From: Swaminathania salitolerans | GTDB lineage: Bacteria > Pseudomonadota > Alphaproteobacteria > Acetobacterales > Acetobacteraceae | Direction: 5' to 3' (one strand) | Assembly: GCF_025994315.1 (NCBI RefSeq) | Contig: NZ_BAQE01000029.1 | DNA length: 64,000 bases | Part shown: in pieces, positions 24,393 to 32,104 of the stretch | How positions within the stretch are numbered: position 1 is the stretch's first letter | How the letters are laid out: each line of letters opens with the position of its first letter | Notes under the pieces: model-generated | What the model was told of the DNA's origin: nothing | Databases searched by the model: none | Seen by the model: the letters and a program-made list of their open reading frames with translations, nothing else | Translations under genes and position numbers: made by a program

Positions 24393-24449
24393 CAACAACC
24401 GAATATAGCTTATCAAGCCCACAAAACTGTCCGAACAGACGGGTCTACA

Positions 24450-24790
24450 TCTGACTCATCGTCGCGTGCAACGGGCGACGTCTGCTTCTGGGAGGCGCTG
24501 AGCCACGCCCCATGCGTCCTAGATGTAGGCGAAAGCTGACATCCTAGCTTAAGCGCGGTCATACAGGCAGACAGCCGATCTGCGCCGCATCGAAATTGTG
24601 CCTCTAAGGCGGGCTTCCTAGCCCATCAACTGCCGTTTCACGCGCAACCTACCTACTTCCGATAATATAATCTACCCGAAGTAGGTCAGCGCATAGGAAG
24701 CCACACCGGAACTCATTGTCCGGAATGGGGAGAGAGCCGAACGTCCGGTTTTGAGCAGAACGGTTCGTCTACGTCTTGAAAATTTTTCAT
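24450..24790. other. Gene-free region carrying repeat copy 2
   Basis: 341 bases between the IS and the AT-rich gene. It contains almost nothing but the long intergenic repeat described next, plus a short GC-rich stretch directly after the IS. Confidence 0.5.
24534..24745. repeat. Long intergenic repeat, copy 2 (left of the AT-rich cargo)
   Basis: It starts TGTAGGCGAAAGCTGACATCC, runs through CAGGCAGACAG, ATCTGCGCCGCATC and GGCGGGCTTCCTAGCCCATC, and reaches the dyad CTACTTCCGATAAT ... CCGAAGTAG (24653-24684). The block 24534-24684 matches 26089-26254 in the same order and orientation. Its right flank (24685-24745) matches the flank of copy 1 at 1735-1790 instead. Confidence 0.7.
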
Positions 24791-25480
24791 TTAATTTGTG
24801 ATTGGAAAGCCGAATACTCTACAATCTTTATTGACGTCGTGATCAAACGCAGATTCTCCGACTATTTTATCCAATAAATCACGCGGCTCTTTTCCAAGTG
24901 AAAGATAGTAATCTGGATGAAGAAACCACAAATCGGTTTGGCTTACAGTGAATTTCTCAATAAAAGACACAATCTGATCGTCGGAAATAATATTATCTAG
25001 ATGTCCGTACAAATAAGCTGCATCCGATGATAAGGATAAAAAAATAACTTCTTGATTGTTATCGTTTGGGAAAGAAACCATAAAGAAAACGCCAAAATCG
25101 TTATCTGATTTTTTCCAGCTCATATGGCCAGATACCGCTAAAGGCAAAGGTGTTTTTATTGTCTTTCTAATAAAGATAAGCCCTTTGATAAGGTTCTTAT
25201 GCGACTTACCCGAATTGAATCTATAAAGTTTTTGAGATATAATTCTTAGTTTATCAATAAGTCGATCGTACTTTTTTACTTGTATATCCGACGCATCTTC
25301 AATGTGGAACTTTATTTTATCAATCTCAGCACTAAAAAATTCTTTTGTAGTTTCGTCCGGATTAAAATCATCCTCGAAATCAGTAATGATGTTTTGTTTT
25401 GTTTTGTTTTGTTTTTTACTTCTTGCGACGATTCGGCGAATGCCGCGCATAGATTTTCTAAAATAGATATTTCTCTGCAT
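24791..25480 (-). CDS. C-terminal half of a two-frame AT-rich gene (unknown function)
   Basis: This open frame contains the C-terminal part of the protein whose N-terminal part is at 25312-25893. The real shared sequence begins after the AAAAC tract (I-T-D-F-E-D-D-F-N-P) and continues with charged helices and a beta-rich end (F-F-M-V-S-F-P, W-F-L-H-P-D-Y-Y-L-S-L-G). It is very AT-rich compared with all neighbours, with many AAA/TTT/ATA codons, so it came from a low-GC donor. On its own the first 25 residues (K-K-Q-N-K-T-K) are just the repeat tract. It is expected to be made only as a fusion with the upstream half. The family is not recognised. Confidence 0.65.
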   Translation of the reverse strand: MQRNIYFRKSMRGIRRIVARSKKQNKTKQNIITDFEDDFNPDETTKEFFSAEIDKIKFHIEDASDIQVKKYDRLIDKLRIISQKLYRFNSGKSHKNLIKGLIFIRKTIKTPLPLAVSGHMSWKKSDNDFGVFFMVSFPNDNNQEVIFLSLSSDAAYLYGHLDNIISDDQIVSFIEKFTVSQTDLWFLHPDYYLSLGKEPRDLLDKIVGESAFDHDVNKDCRVFGFPITN

Positions 25481-25893
25481 ACGCTTCTATATGCCTGAAG
25501 CGTGAAATCTATTTTCTCTACCAAAAAACCACGACTTTCAAAACCATCAAAAATTTTTTCGTGTTCTTTACAGAAGCCTGAAAACGTTGATTGCGTTCCT
25601 ACTCCATGTTCTTTGACAACCACTTTTTCTGCTTTCACATCGAACATTGGTCCGATCGTCTTCCCATTTTTGGAAATGTCTCGCATGATTGTTTCTTTTT
25701 GAAAGATATGAGACCTTACCGCAGTTTCCGAGCACCCTGTGTGCATACATGCAGATTTAGTTTTGAATCTAGCTCTCCTTAATTTCTCCGCAAATAAGAA
25801 TTCTTGACTCTTTTTATCAGCATCAGTCCGGTTATCTTCTTTTATTTTTTCCTTAAGCCATTTCAAAATTCTATGCTTTTCCGACTGGTCCAT
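25312..25893 (-). CDS. N-terminal half of a two-frame AT-rich gene with Cys/His zinc-type cluster
   Basis: A 193-codon frame whose first about 160 residues look genuine. It has C-M-H-T-G-C, then V-R-S-H-I-F-Q-K, then S-G-F-C-K-E-H-E-K-I-F, a C-x4-C / S-H / C-x2-H pattern of the HNH or zinc-ribbon type. After Q-E-V-K-N-K-T-K-Q-N-K the frame runs through five AAAAC repeats into a nonsense tail (S-L-L-I-S-R-M) and stops at 25312. The matching C-terminal half lies in the -1 frame. Losing one 5-bp unit, gaining two, or a -1 ribosomal shift at A-AAA-AAC gives one protein of about 366 residues (24791-25893). It may be a phase-variable defence gene. Confidence 0.7.
   Translation of the reverse strand: MDQSEKHRILKWLKEKIKEDNRTDADKKSQEFLFAEKLRRARFKTKSACMHTGCSETAVRSHIFQKETIMRDISKNGKTIGPMFDVKAEKVVVKEHGVGTQSTFSGFCKEHEKIFDGFESRGFLVEKIDFTLQAYRSVCREISILENLCAAFAESSQEVKNKTKQNKTSLLISRMILIRTKLQKNFLVLRLIK
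25391..25415 (-). repeat. Pentanucleotide tract (AAAAC)5 with A-AAA-AAC slippery heptamer
   Basis: Five perfect GTTTT units on the plus strand read AAAAC x5 in the coding strand, in the middle of the gene and exactly where the reading frame breaks. A 5-bp unit is not a multiple of three, so slipped-strand replication toggles the frame. The tract is preceded by GTA AAA AAC, which puts the canonical -1 heptamer A-AAA-AAC in the upstream frame. Confidence 0.85.
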
Positions 25894-26269
25894 AAATTTA
25901 TTCCTTTTTCATCCAATTATGCGGTCTGATATTACAGTATACTTCGCTTTCTTATCAAATTGTAGAGCCAAAATTCCAAAGAGGCACATGCACAGTGCAT
26001 GCTAATCGGGCTGAAATTGCGAGATCAGATTAACGATCTCGCACCATGTCTGCTTTGTAGTTGAAAAGACGGCCGTCCCGTGTTCTTTTGTAGGCGAAAG
26101 CTGACATCCCTCATTGGGTCGCAGCTGTATAGGCAGACAGACAATCTGCGCCGCATCAAAAACACGTCTCCGAGGCAGGCTTTCTGGCCCATCCGCTACC
26201 GCTTTCCGCCCTTCGACCCTACTTCCGATAATCGAAATAGGTTATCGGAAGTAGATATGGAGGAGGAGG
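25894..26269. promoter_or_regulatory. Upstream region of the AT-rich gene with two dyads
   Basis: The part close to the gene start (25894-25960) is AT-rich and probably holds its promoter. ATGCACAGTGCAT (25988-26000) is a 13-bp palindrome, and GCGAGATC-N8-GATCTCGC (26019-26042) is a perfect 8-bp inverted repeat. Both are plausible operators. Repeat copy 3 follows to 26254. Confidence 0.45.
26089..26254. repeat. Long intergenic repeat, copy 3, ending in a perfect 13-bp dyad
   Basis: TGTAGGCGAAAGCTGACATCC to ATCTGCGCCGCATC and GGCAGGCTTTCTGGCCCATC match copy 2 at 24534. It ends in CTACTTCCGATAA (26219-26231), a 10-bp spacer and TTATCGGAAGTAG (26242-26254), a perfect inverted repeat. It lies 15 bp past the integrase stop, so the hairpin might also act as a transcription stop or protein-binding site for that gene. 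Confidence 0.7.
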
Positions 26270-27424
26270 TCATGCCTGTTCGACAGACGTCGGCTCATTA
26301 GCCTCAATCTTATCTGCAAGTTCCTGCATTATGGGCTGGTAGTAACGGTCGAGCGATTTCAGATCGCGATGTCCGGTTACCCGCATCAGATCGAGCGGAT
26401 TATTGAGATAGCGCGCGAGACGCGATGTCGCCTCGTGGCGCAGATCGTGGAAGGTGAGGTTTGTCAGGCCCGCCCGTTTTGTCATCCGGCCAAAACGGAC
26501 GGAGAACGCCTTCTCATTGCCGATATCGAAGATTTTCTCATGCGGCTCCGGCCTGTGCGGCATCTGCCCGAGTTTCTCGACGAGAAGGCGTCGTGCACCA
26601 GGTGTGAGCGGGCGTTTCTCAGGGCCAAGCTCCTCCCTGTGTCGCTCGCTCTTCACCCGGGCAAGCGAAATCGTACGACTGCGGAAATCGATGTCTTTCC
26701 AGCAGAGAGAAACAGACTCCGATAAACGACAGGCTTGTTCTATCGACCATTTGACGAGCCATATATCGTCAGCATGCTCAGAGGTCGAAACAACCTTCAC
26801 AAGGCGGTCATACTCACTCTGGTGAGTGTTGTCATTGTCTAGCATGGCCAAACGCCTGTTACGCTTCCTGTCAGCACCTTGCGGTCGTTTAACAACTCTA
26901 CCGGAGGCATGATTGACCGTGTGGATATCCCATTCACTGATCGCGTGCTGAATGATGCTTGCGAGAAGATTGAGCCGCTTTACCACGGTCGCTGGCGCAT
27001 AACCGTCGGACAGCATACGATCCCGAAAAGCCCGGACGTCAGCGGGCTGCCATTTACTCACCATGACATTGACGACAGGGTCATCGAGCAGGGCAGGGAT
27101 GTGGCCCGTACGGTCCGCCTGGCGATGGGCCATGCACTCGTCGCGGTAGCGTTCCACCAGTCGTCTGAGAGGCGTCTTGTCGAGGGACGATGTGTCCTTG
27201 AATTGCCGCAGATCGACTTCAGCGCGTTTTTCAGTGAGCCAGCGACGAGCCAGCGCTGAGGATGCGAAGGTCTTTCTCAGGCGTTTGCCATCGACCATCT
27301 TGCGGGCCTGATACTGACCTGCGCCGCGGTACCAGACCCCTTTTGGGAGCGGTTTACCTGTGGCCGGGTCGATGCCTGATCTTTCTGATTCACTCATGCG
27401 AAGCCCCTGATACCAAAGAGCCAT
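26270..27424 (-). CDS. int: Phage-type tyrosine integrase
   Basis: A 384-residue protein. It has an N-terminal DNA-arm region (G-V-W-Y-R-G-A-G-Q-Y-Q-A-R-K), a core-binding domain (about 80-180) and the catalytic domain: the first Arg in A-C-R-L-S-E-S-V-S (about 212-220), H-D-L-R-H-E (326-331), G-H-R-D-L-K-S-L-D-R-Y-Y with His352 and the nucleophile Tyr361. All catalytic residues are present. The start may be the first Met or Met10 (MSESERSG). It lies at the edge of the prophage/defence DNA on the right and the AT-rich cargo on the left and could serve either. No tRNA target is nearby. Confidence 0.9.
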   Translation of the reverse strand: MALWYQGLRMSESERSGIDPATGKPLPKGVWYRGAGQYQARKMVDGKRLRKTFASSALARRWLTEKRAEVDLRQFKDTSSLDKTPLRRLVERYRDECMAHRQADRTGHIPALLDDPVVNVMVSKWQPADVRAFRDRMLSDGYAPATVVKRLNLLASIIQHAISEWDIHTVNHASGRVVKRPQGADRKRNRRLAMLDNDNTHQSEYDRLVKVVSTSEHADDIWLVKWSIEQACRLSESVSLCWKDIDFRSRTISLARVKSERHREELGPEKRPLTPGARRLLVEKLGQMPHRPEPHEKIFDIGNEKAFSVRFGRMTKRAGLTNLTFHDLRHEATSRLARYLNNPLDLMRVTGHRDLKSLDRYYQPIMQELADKIEANEPTSVEQA

Positions 27425-27657
27425 AATTTCCTGATTGGCTCAGGAATGGCTCAAAATCAATACTTTGGTAAATCAGGATTGTGCTCTTTACCCATTGGAA
27501 CCCGCAGAAAACTGCGAAAAATCAAATGGCGTCCCATAGGGGAATAAATTATTTGGGACTTTTCAACTGGTTACGCCTTAAAACAGTTCAAACCTAGTCC
27601 GGCAAATCAATGGGTTAGCGGCAATTTGTAAAACACCGGATACATCCGGACCTCTCT

Positions 27658-28890
27658 TCAGAAGAGGGCTTCTTCCTGTCTTTCCCTGACCAAATCGATA
27701 AACTCTCTCAGGTTCATGAGCCACTGCTGCTGCGCTGGCCTGAATGTCGTGTGCAGGCTCTGAGGCAGAACGAGCTGCAGGTCTTTTGCCTGCATCTCAC
27801 CAGTCTGGTTTTCTGATATTCCTGGCTCGAGGGTGAGCAGATGTTTCCCCGGAATACGGACTGCTTCGGAGAGTACCTGACGCCATCTGTCCTTCAGCGT
27901 CGATTTGGCGCCAAGCATGGTGAGCCGGGATGCCGGGAACTGCGGGTCCGCATATTGTGTCGTGCCGGGAAACAGGAAATCCGGCCGGTTGCGGTTTTCG
28001 GTTTTCGCCCCGCGCTCGTGGCTGATGCTGCATGCGGTGAAGATTGCCTCGAGATGGTTTTCCAGTGCCATGCCTGCGCGCGCCTTGCGTCTGTTCTGGA
28101 CGCTCAGGGAGAAGCCCAGAAATCCCTCTACATCCGGCCCGTCCTCCTGCATGAAGCCGCCCGCAATCCGGCTCGCAACGATCCGGCGCTCGAGACGGCG
28201 GAACAGCTGCTCCTCGCGTTCCATCCAGGAAATGAGAGCCAGATCGGGATCGTCGAGAGGAGAAACTTCCGGAAGCGACTGCCGGGCAAGTGTCGAAAAG
28301 ACCTGCGTTTTCGGGAACACCAGACCGAATTGATCAATCAGCCCGTCCAGATAATCCGCCTCGGGTTCCGCCTGTTCGAGCCCCAGCTCGTCGAGGATAT
28401 ACCGTGCGGCAAAACCGAGCTCCGGATTGTTCGTTTCCCCGACTTCCGTGAAAACGAAGCCTTTCTTCGACGCGCTTCCGTCAATGCCGAACAGCCAGTC
28501 CAGCTGGTTTCTTACCGTGCCCTCCGCAGCCGTGATGATCACCAGCGCAGATCCGTCAGGGCGGAGAGCGAGATAGAAGAGATCCCCAGGGGACATCAGG
28601 AGAGTGACCTCGTTGTCCCTGTAGTACAGGCGGTATTCGGTGCGGGTCGGATGTGCCCGCCGGGAGTCATACCAGCTGAGCGATCCGTCGACAGTAACCG
28701 GCTGCTCGTCTTCATTCAGCCAGATGAACCGCGTCTGGAAGTCCAATCTGTCATCATCGCCAAACAGCGCTCGCAGGGCCAGCGAACCATTGAACTCATG
28801 CTGATGGGACTTCGCCGGTGAGGCCTCAACCGCGCTGATCACCTTGGACACAACGCCAAGAAACTCATCTGCCAGCCGCCCGCGTTTCAT
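27658..28890 (-). CDS. EcoRII-type type II restriction endonuclease
   Basis: The product has 410 residues from the ATG at 28890 (MKRGRLADEFLGVV), close to EcoRII (404). The N-terminal half is the DNA-binding effector domain (L-F-Y-L-A-L-R-P-D-G-S). The C-terminal half is the EcoRII catalytic domain: A-G-M-A-L-E-N-H-L-E, then R-P-D-F-L-F-P-G and L-G-A-K-S-T-L-K-D-R-W, giving the PD-x-AxK nuclease core, and L-E-P-G-I-S-E-N-Q. The family cuts CCWGG. It is divergent from the Dcm-like methylase gene; about 140 bp separate the two starts and must hold both promoters. Confidence 0.9.
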   Translation of the reverse strand: MKRGRLADEFLGVVSKVISAVEASPAKSHQHEFNGSLALRALFGDDDRLDFQTRFIWLNEDEQPVTVDGSLSWYDSRRAHPTRTEYRLYYRDNEVTLLMSPGDLFYLALRPDGSALVIITAAEGTVRNQLDWLFGIDGSASKKGFVFTEVGETNNPELGFAARYILDELGLEQAEPEADYLDGLIDQFGLVFPKTQVFSTLARQSLPEVSPLDDPDLALISWMEREEQLFRRLERRIVASRIAGGFMQEDGPDVEGFLGFSLSVQNRRKARAGMALENHLEAIFTACSISHERGAKTENRNRPDFLFPGTTQYADPQFPASRLTMLGAKSTLKDRWRQVLSEAVRIPGKHLLTLEPGISENQTGEMQAKDLQLVLPQSLHTTFRPAQQQWLMNLREFIDLVRERQEEALF

Positions 28891-29032
28891 ATTCAATGCC
28901 TGCTCTGCCTTGCGGCCGGACGAACCGGCTCGATTACCGCAGCCTAATCTGGCAGCTGATGGGCGTCGAGTCTGGTCAAAACCGGAACATGTCACGAACA
29001 GGGTATTGTCTGCCGGGAGAAAAACTGTACAA

Positions 29033-30316
29033 ATGACCAAAATATTCCCAGAGGCCAGAATGTCACTTTTTCCCGATGCACGCACCAGTTTCTCGCTCAT
29101 GAGAGAGCAGGCCGGGCTTACCCTGAAGGAAGCCGCCGGGAAACTGAGGATCAGCGAAAGCACGGCCAATCGCTATGAAAAGGGACGACAGAGGGTTTCG
29201 CCGCCGGTCATGCGTCTGCTTGAAACCATGGTTGCGGAGCGTCGTCGCAGCCAGCGTGCGGTTCAACCCGGCTTTCGTTTTATCGATCTGTTTGCAGGAA
29301 TCGGAGGCCTGCGCATCGGGTTCGAGGGAATTGGCGGTCGTTGCGTATTCACATCCGAATGGGACCGTTTCTCTCGTGAGACCTATGCCCTGAACTACCC
29401 TGACAATCATGAGATCAGCGGGGACATCAGACCTTTTTCGGAAAACCCGGAACTGGTGCCGGAACACGACGTGCTTCTGGCGGGCTTTCCCTGCCAGCCA
29501 TTTTCCCTGGCCGGCGTTTCAAAAAAGAATGCGCTGGGTCGACCGCATGGCTTTCTGTGCAACATGCAGGGCACGCTCTTTTTCGATACAGCCCGGATCA
29601 TCGCGCATCACCGGCCCGCTGCTTTCCTGCTCGAGAACGTCAAGAATCTGCGCAGCCATGACAAGGGCCGGACATTTGCGGTCATCATGGCCACCCTGCG
29701 CGACAAGCTGGGATATCATGTGCAGAGCCGTGTGATCAGCTCAGCCCCTTGGGTGCCCCAGAAGCGCGAACGGATTTTTATTGTGGGCTTTCGCGAGAAA
29801 ACGGATTTCGATCTCGACGCTCTAGAACTTCCCGCGGCGGAGCAAGGCCCGCGTCTGGGCGATATTCTCGAGCCCAATGAGCTTGTGGCGCCGAAATACA
29901 CCCTGACCGAGCATCTCTGGACCTATCTGCAGAACTATCGCGCCAAACACGAAGCCAAGGGGAATGGTTTCGGCTTTGGACTCTGTGGCCCGGAGGATAT
30001 CGCCAGAACACTTTCCGCCCGCTACCACAAGGATGGCTCCGAGATCCTGATCAGGCAGGACGGCAAGCGTCCACGCCGCCTGACACCGCAGGAATGCGCC
30101 CGTCTGATGGGGTTCGAACGGGAAGGGAGACCCTTCCGCATTGGCGTGTCCGACACCCAGGCCTACAGGCAGTTCGGCAATGCTGTTGTCGTGCCGGTAG
30201 TGGAATATCTGGCGCAGGCCATGGCCCCCCATATACGCACGGTCATGCAGACCTCCGAGGATCCGGCACGCCGCCGCGAGCTGTCATCGGCCAGTGTCGA
30301 GGTGCCCGTTGGCTGA
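29033..30316 (+). CDS. dcm: Dcm-like DNA (cytosine-5) methyltransferase with N-terminal HTH
   Basis: A 427-residue protein (ATG at 29033; the ATG at 29060, with GAGG before it, is an alternative). The first about 70 residues form an XRE-like HTH (F-S-L-M-R-E-Q-A-G-L-T-L-K-E-A-A), as in M.EcoRII-type enzymes that repress their own gene. C5-methylase motifs follow: D-L-F-A-G-I-G-G (I), G-F-P-C-Q-P-F-S (IV, catalytic Cys), E-N-V-K-N-L (VI), and Q-F-G-N-A-V-V-V-P-V near the end (X). It protects CCWGG from the divergent EcoRII-type nuclease. It overlaps the vsr gene. Confidence 0.93.
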   Translation: MTKIFPEARMSLFPDARTSFSLMREQAGLTLKEAAGKLRISESTANRYEKGRQRVSPPVMRLLETMVAERRRSQRAVQPGFRFIDLFAGIGGLRIGFEGIGGRCVFTSEWDRFSRETYALNYPDNHEISGDIRPFSENPELVPEHDVLLAGFPCQPFSLAGVSKKNALGRPHGFLCNMQGTLFFDTARIIAHHRPAAFLLENVKNLRSHDKGRTFAVIMATLRDKLGYHVQSRVISSAPWVPQKRERIFIVGFREKTDFDLDALELPAAEQGPRLGDILEPNELVAPKYTLTEHLWTYLQNYRAKHEAKGNGFGFGLCGPEDIARTLSARYHKDGSEILIRQDGKRPRRLTPQECARLMGFEREGRPFRIGVSDTQAYRQFGNAVVVPVVEYLAQAMAPHIRTVMQTSEDPARRRELSSASVEVPVG

Positions 30317-30773
30317 CATCGTCACGCCGGAAGTTCGCAGCCGGATGATGTCGGGCATCCGGGGCAGGAACACAAAGCCGGAAATCATGCTGCGCAAGGC
30401 CCTGCATGCACAGGGATTCCGCTTCCGGATTCACGATCGCACCCTGCCGGGGCGGCCGGATATCGTGCTGCCGAAATGGAAAGCCGTTATTCTCGTCCAG
30501 GGATGCTTCTGGCACGGCCATGACTGCTCGCTGTTCCGCATGCCGTCCACCCGGCAGGAGTTCTGGTGCGAAAAGATCGAAGGCAATCGCGCGCGTGATG
30601 CGCGCAACCGCGAGAAGCTGATCGGGCAGGGCTGGCGGGTGTTCGAGGTGTGGGAATGCGCCATGAAGGGGCCCGAGCGGTTGAACCCGGAACAGGTCAT
30701 CGAGATGGCGGCTTCCTGGCTGCGGGAAGGAGCTTCTACGGGCATCCTGAGAGGAGCGACCGCGCAGATGTAA
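30309..30773 (+). CDS. vsr: Very short patch repair endonuclease Vsr
   Basis: About 154 residues from a TTG at 30309 (L-A-D-I-V-T-P-E-V-R-S-R-M-M); a GTG at 30294 is also possible. The family core is present: M-S-G-I-R-G-R-N-T-K-P-E, L-P-G-R-P-D-I-V-L-P and Q-G-C-F-W-H-G-H-D-C with the catalytic Asp and His. Vsr nicks next to T:G mismatches that arise when 5-methylcytosine deaminates in Dcm sites. It overlaps the end of dcm by 8 bp, so both are translated from one message. Confidence 0.92.
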   Translation: MADIVTPEVRSRMMSGIRGRNTKPEIMLRKALHAQGFRFRIHDRTLPGRPDIVLPKWKAVILVQGCFWHGHDCSLFRMPSTRQEFWCEKIEGNRARDARNREKLIGQGWRVFEVWECAMKGPERLNPEQVIEMAASWLREGASTGILRGATAQM

Positions 30774-31128
30774 CAGGCCGACCCGGTCCTGCCTCGCCTT
30801 TCCTTCGCAGGTATGATCTAATTTACCGCCTCATCAAACGTGTCGCCGGCCGAGAAACAGACCGGTAGATCAGGCATGGTCACGCCGAACGCCTGAGCTT
30901 TCGAGCCTGCCCCGGTGATGAAGGGGTGATCTGCTGATATTCTCCGTTGCCGGGCTGTTCCAGCCCGGCGTGTCTGCGTGTTGCCTCAACGAGGCCCATG
31001 CCGTCTTCCTTTTCAGGATGGAGGACGGTGATCGGATGTTCCTGGCTCCCTCCGGCGCAGGGCAAGTATGAGGCGCAAAAAGGCGGAGTGTATGGGATGT
31101 ATGAAAATGAGTAGAAATTCTCCCGCGC
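30774..31128. other. Gene-free spacer between vsr and dam
   Basis: 355 bases without a supported gene. A 61-codon minus-strand frame (30880-31065) has no recognisable motif and no strong ribosome site. The region marks the change from the EcoRII/Dcm/Vsr module (plus strand) to the prophage late end (minus strand). Confidence 0.4.
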
Positions 31129-31929
31129 TCATCCGTTGCTGATCAGGACTTCCCCGACCCTCCCTCGGCCCTTGGCGGTCCCGGCGATGGAATAGGATGT
31201 CTCGACAGCCTCGATCCCGAAGGCTGCAAACATCTCGCGCACTTCCGGCCGATCGTTCAGGGAAAGGATGAACCGGCCCTCGATTTTCGAGAGTATCCGG
31301 GCCAGGTTTTCGAGATCTGTGCGGGCGAACGGAGCGCCATAATCCCGTTCACATCCCCAGTAGGGCGGATCGAGGTAGAACAAAGTTCCCGGTCGGTCAT
31401 AGCGGGACAGGATATCGTGATAGGGCAGGCATTCTATGACCACCCGGCTCAGTCGCCGATGGACCTCCTCCAGCGTTGTGCCCAGGCTCTGCACATCGAA
31501 CCGGGCTGGCCCGAGTGAGACCCCGAAGCCCGGCCGCCTGATCTTCCCACCGAATGCCGTCTTCAGGATATAGAGGAAACGTGCCGCACGGTGCAGGTCA
31601 GTCAGGCTCTCTGGCACTGCAGCGAGCAGCCATTCGAACTGGTCACGGCTTGTGAGCTGCCAGCGCAACATGTCCATGAGCGGCACATAGTGGTGCTGCA
31701 ATATGCGGAACAGATTGGAAACGTCCCGGTTGAGATCGTTGATGACCTCACACTTTACCGTGAAGGGACGACGGAAAAACACCCCGCCCATGCCTATGAA
31801 CGGCTCGACATAGGTCTCGTGAGGGACAGCGCGAATCCGCTGGATGATACGCGCAGCAAGGCGCGACTTGCCTCCCAGGTAGGGGGCGACGGGTTTGACG
31901 GCCGGAGTCGGCCGGAAATTGGACTCCAT
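31129..31929 (-). CDS. dam: Phage DNA adenine methylase (Dam family)
   Basis: A 266-residue D12-class N6-adenine methylase: P-Y-L-G-G-K-S (16-22) and E-P-F-I-G-M-G-G (42-49) for SAM, and the catalytic D-P-P-Y at 187-190 in F-Y-L-D-P-P-Y-W-G. The length fits Dam/phage orphan methylases. No partner nuclease is adjacent, so it probably shields phage DNA from host restriction or affects packaging. A terminator hairpin lies just upstream, so the gene is likely to have its own promoter or to depend on read-through. Confidence 0.9.
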   Translation of the reverse strand: MESNFRPTPAVKPVAPYLGGKSRLAARIIQRIRAVPHETYVEPFIGMGGVFFRRPFTVKCEVINDLNRDVSNLFRILQHHYVPLMDMLRWQLTSRDQFEWLLAAVPESLTDLHRAARFLYILKTAFGGKIRRPGFGVSLGPARFDVQSLGTTLEEVHRRLSRVVIECLPYHDILSRYDRPGTLFYLDPPYWGCERDYGAPFARTDLENLARILSKIEGRFILSLNDRPEVREMFAAFGIEAVETSYSIAGTAKGRGRVGEVLISNG

Positions 31930-31943
31930 GGGATTGATTCTCG

Positions 31944-31977
31944 ATAAAAGCCCCGCCGCTGCAGCGGTTGGCGGGGC
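31944..31977 (-). terminator. Rho-independent terminator upstream of dam
   Basis: Read on the minus strand, GCCCCGCC, a 12-base loop and GGCGGGGC are followed by TTTT. It would end transcription coming from the lysis genes before dam. Confidence 0.75.
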
Positions 31978-32104
31978 AGGTTTTCCTGTGGGTGCTTTTC
32001 ACACCCGGCGAGGCTGTTGGCGCAGCCTTGCCCCCGTCGCTTCTTGCCCCGTCGGGCCTTGGCAAAAGGGGGAAACCCTGATCCGGCGCGTTCGCTTTTT
32101 CTGA

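Larger units (their letters stand above)
23246..24449 (+). mobile_element. IS3-family insertion sequence, transposase frameshifted
   Basis: The element is about 1.2 kb, the usual IS3 size. The ends are TGGTCCCCGTTTTTCAGACA at left and, at right, the reverse complement of TGTAGACCCGTCTGTTCGG, which match imperfectly (C-A-G-A-C-A / C-G-G-A-C-A); both begin with TG as IS3 ends do. The exact ends are uncertain because no clear 3-4 bp target duplication could be read. It contains orfA and a broken orfB. It sits between the RM operon and the AT-rich cargo. Confidence 0.82.

Noticed and set aside
28891..29169. Longer start for the EcoRII-type enzyme (503 codons)
   Set aside because: The extra N-terminus overlaps the divergent Dcm gene start and has no counterpart in the family; the ATG at 28890 gives the expected length.
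30880..31065. 61-codon minus-strand frame
   Set aside because: No motif, no strong ribosome site; could be a relict but cannot be supported.
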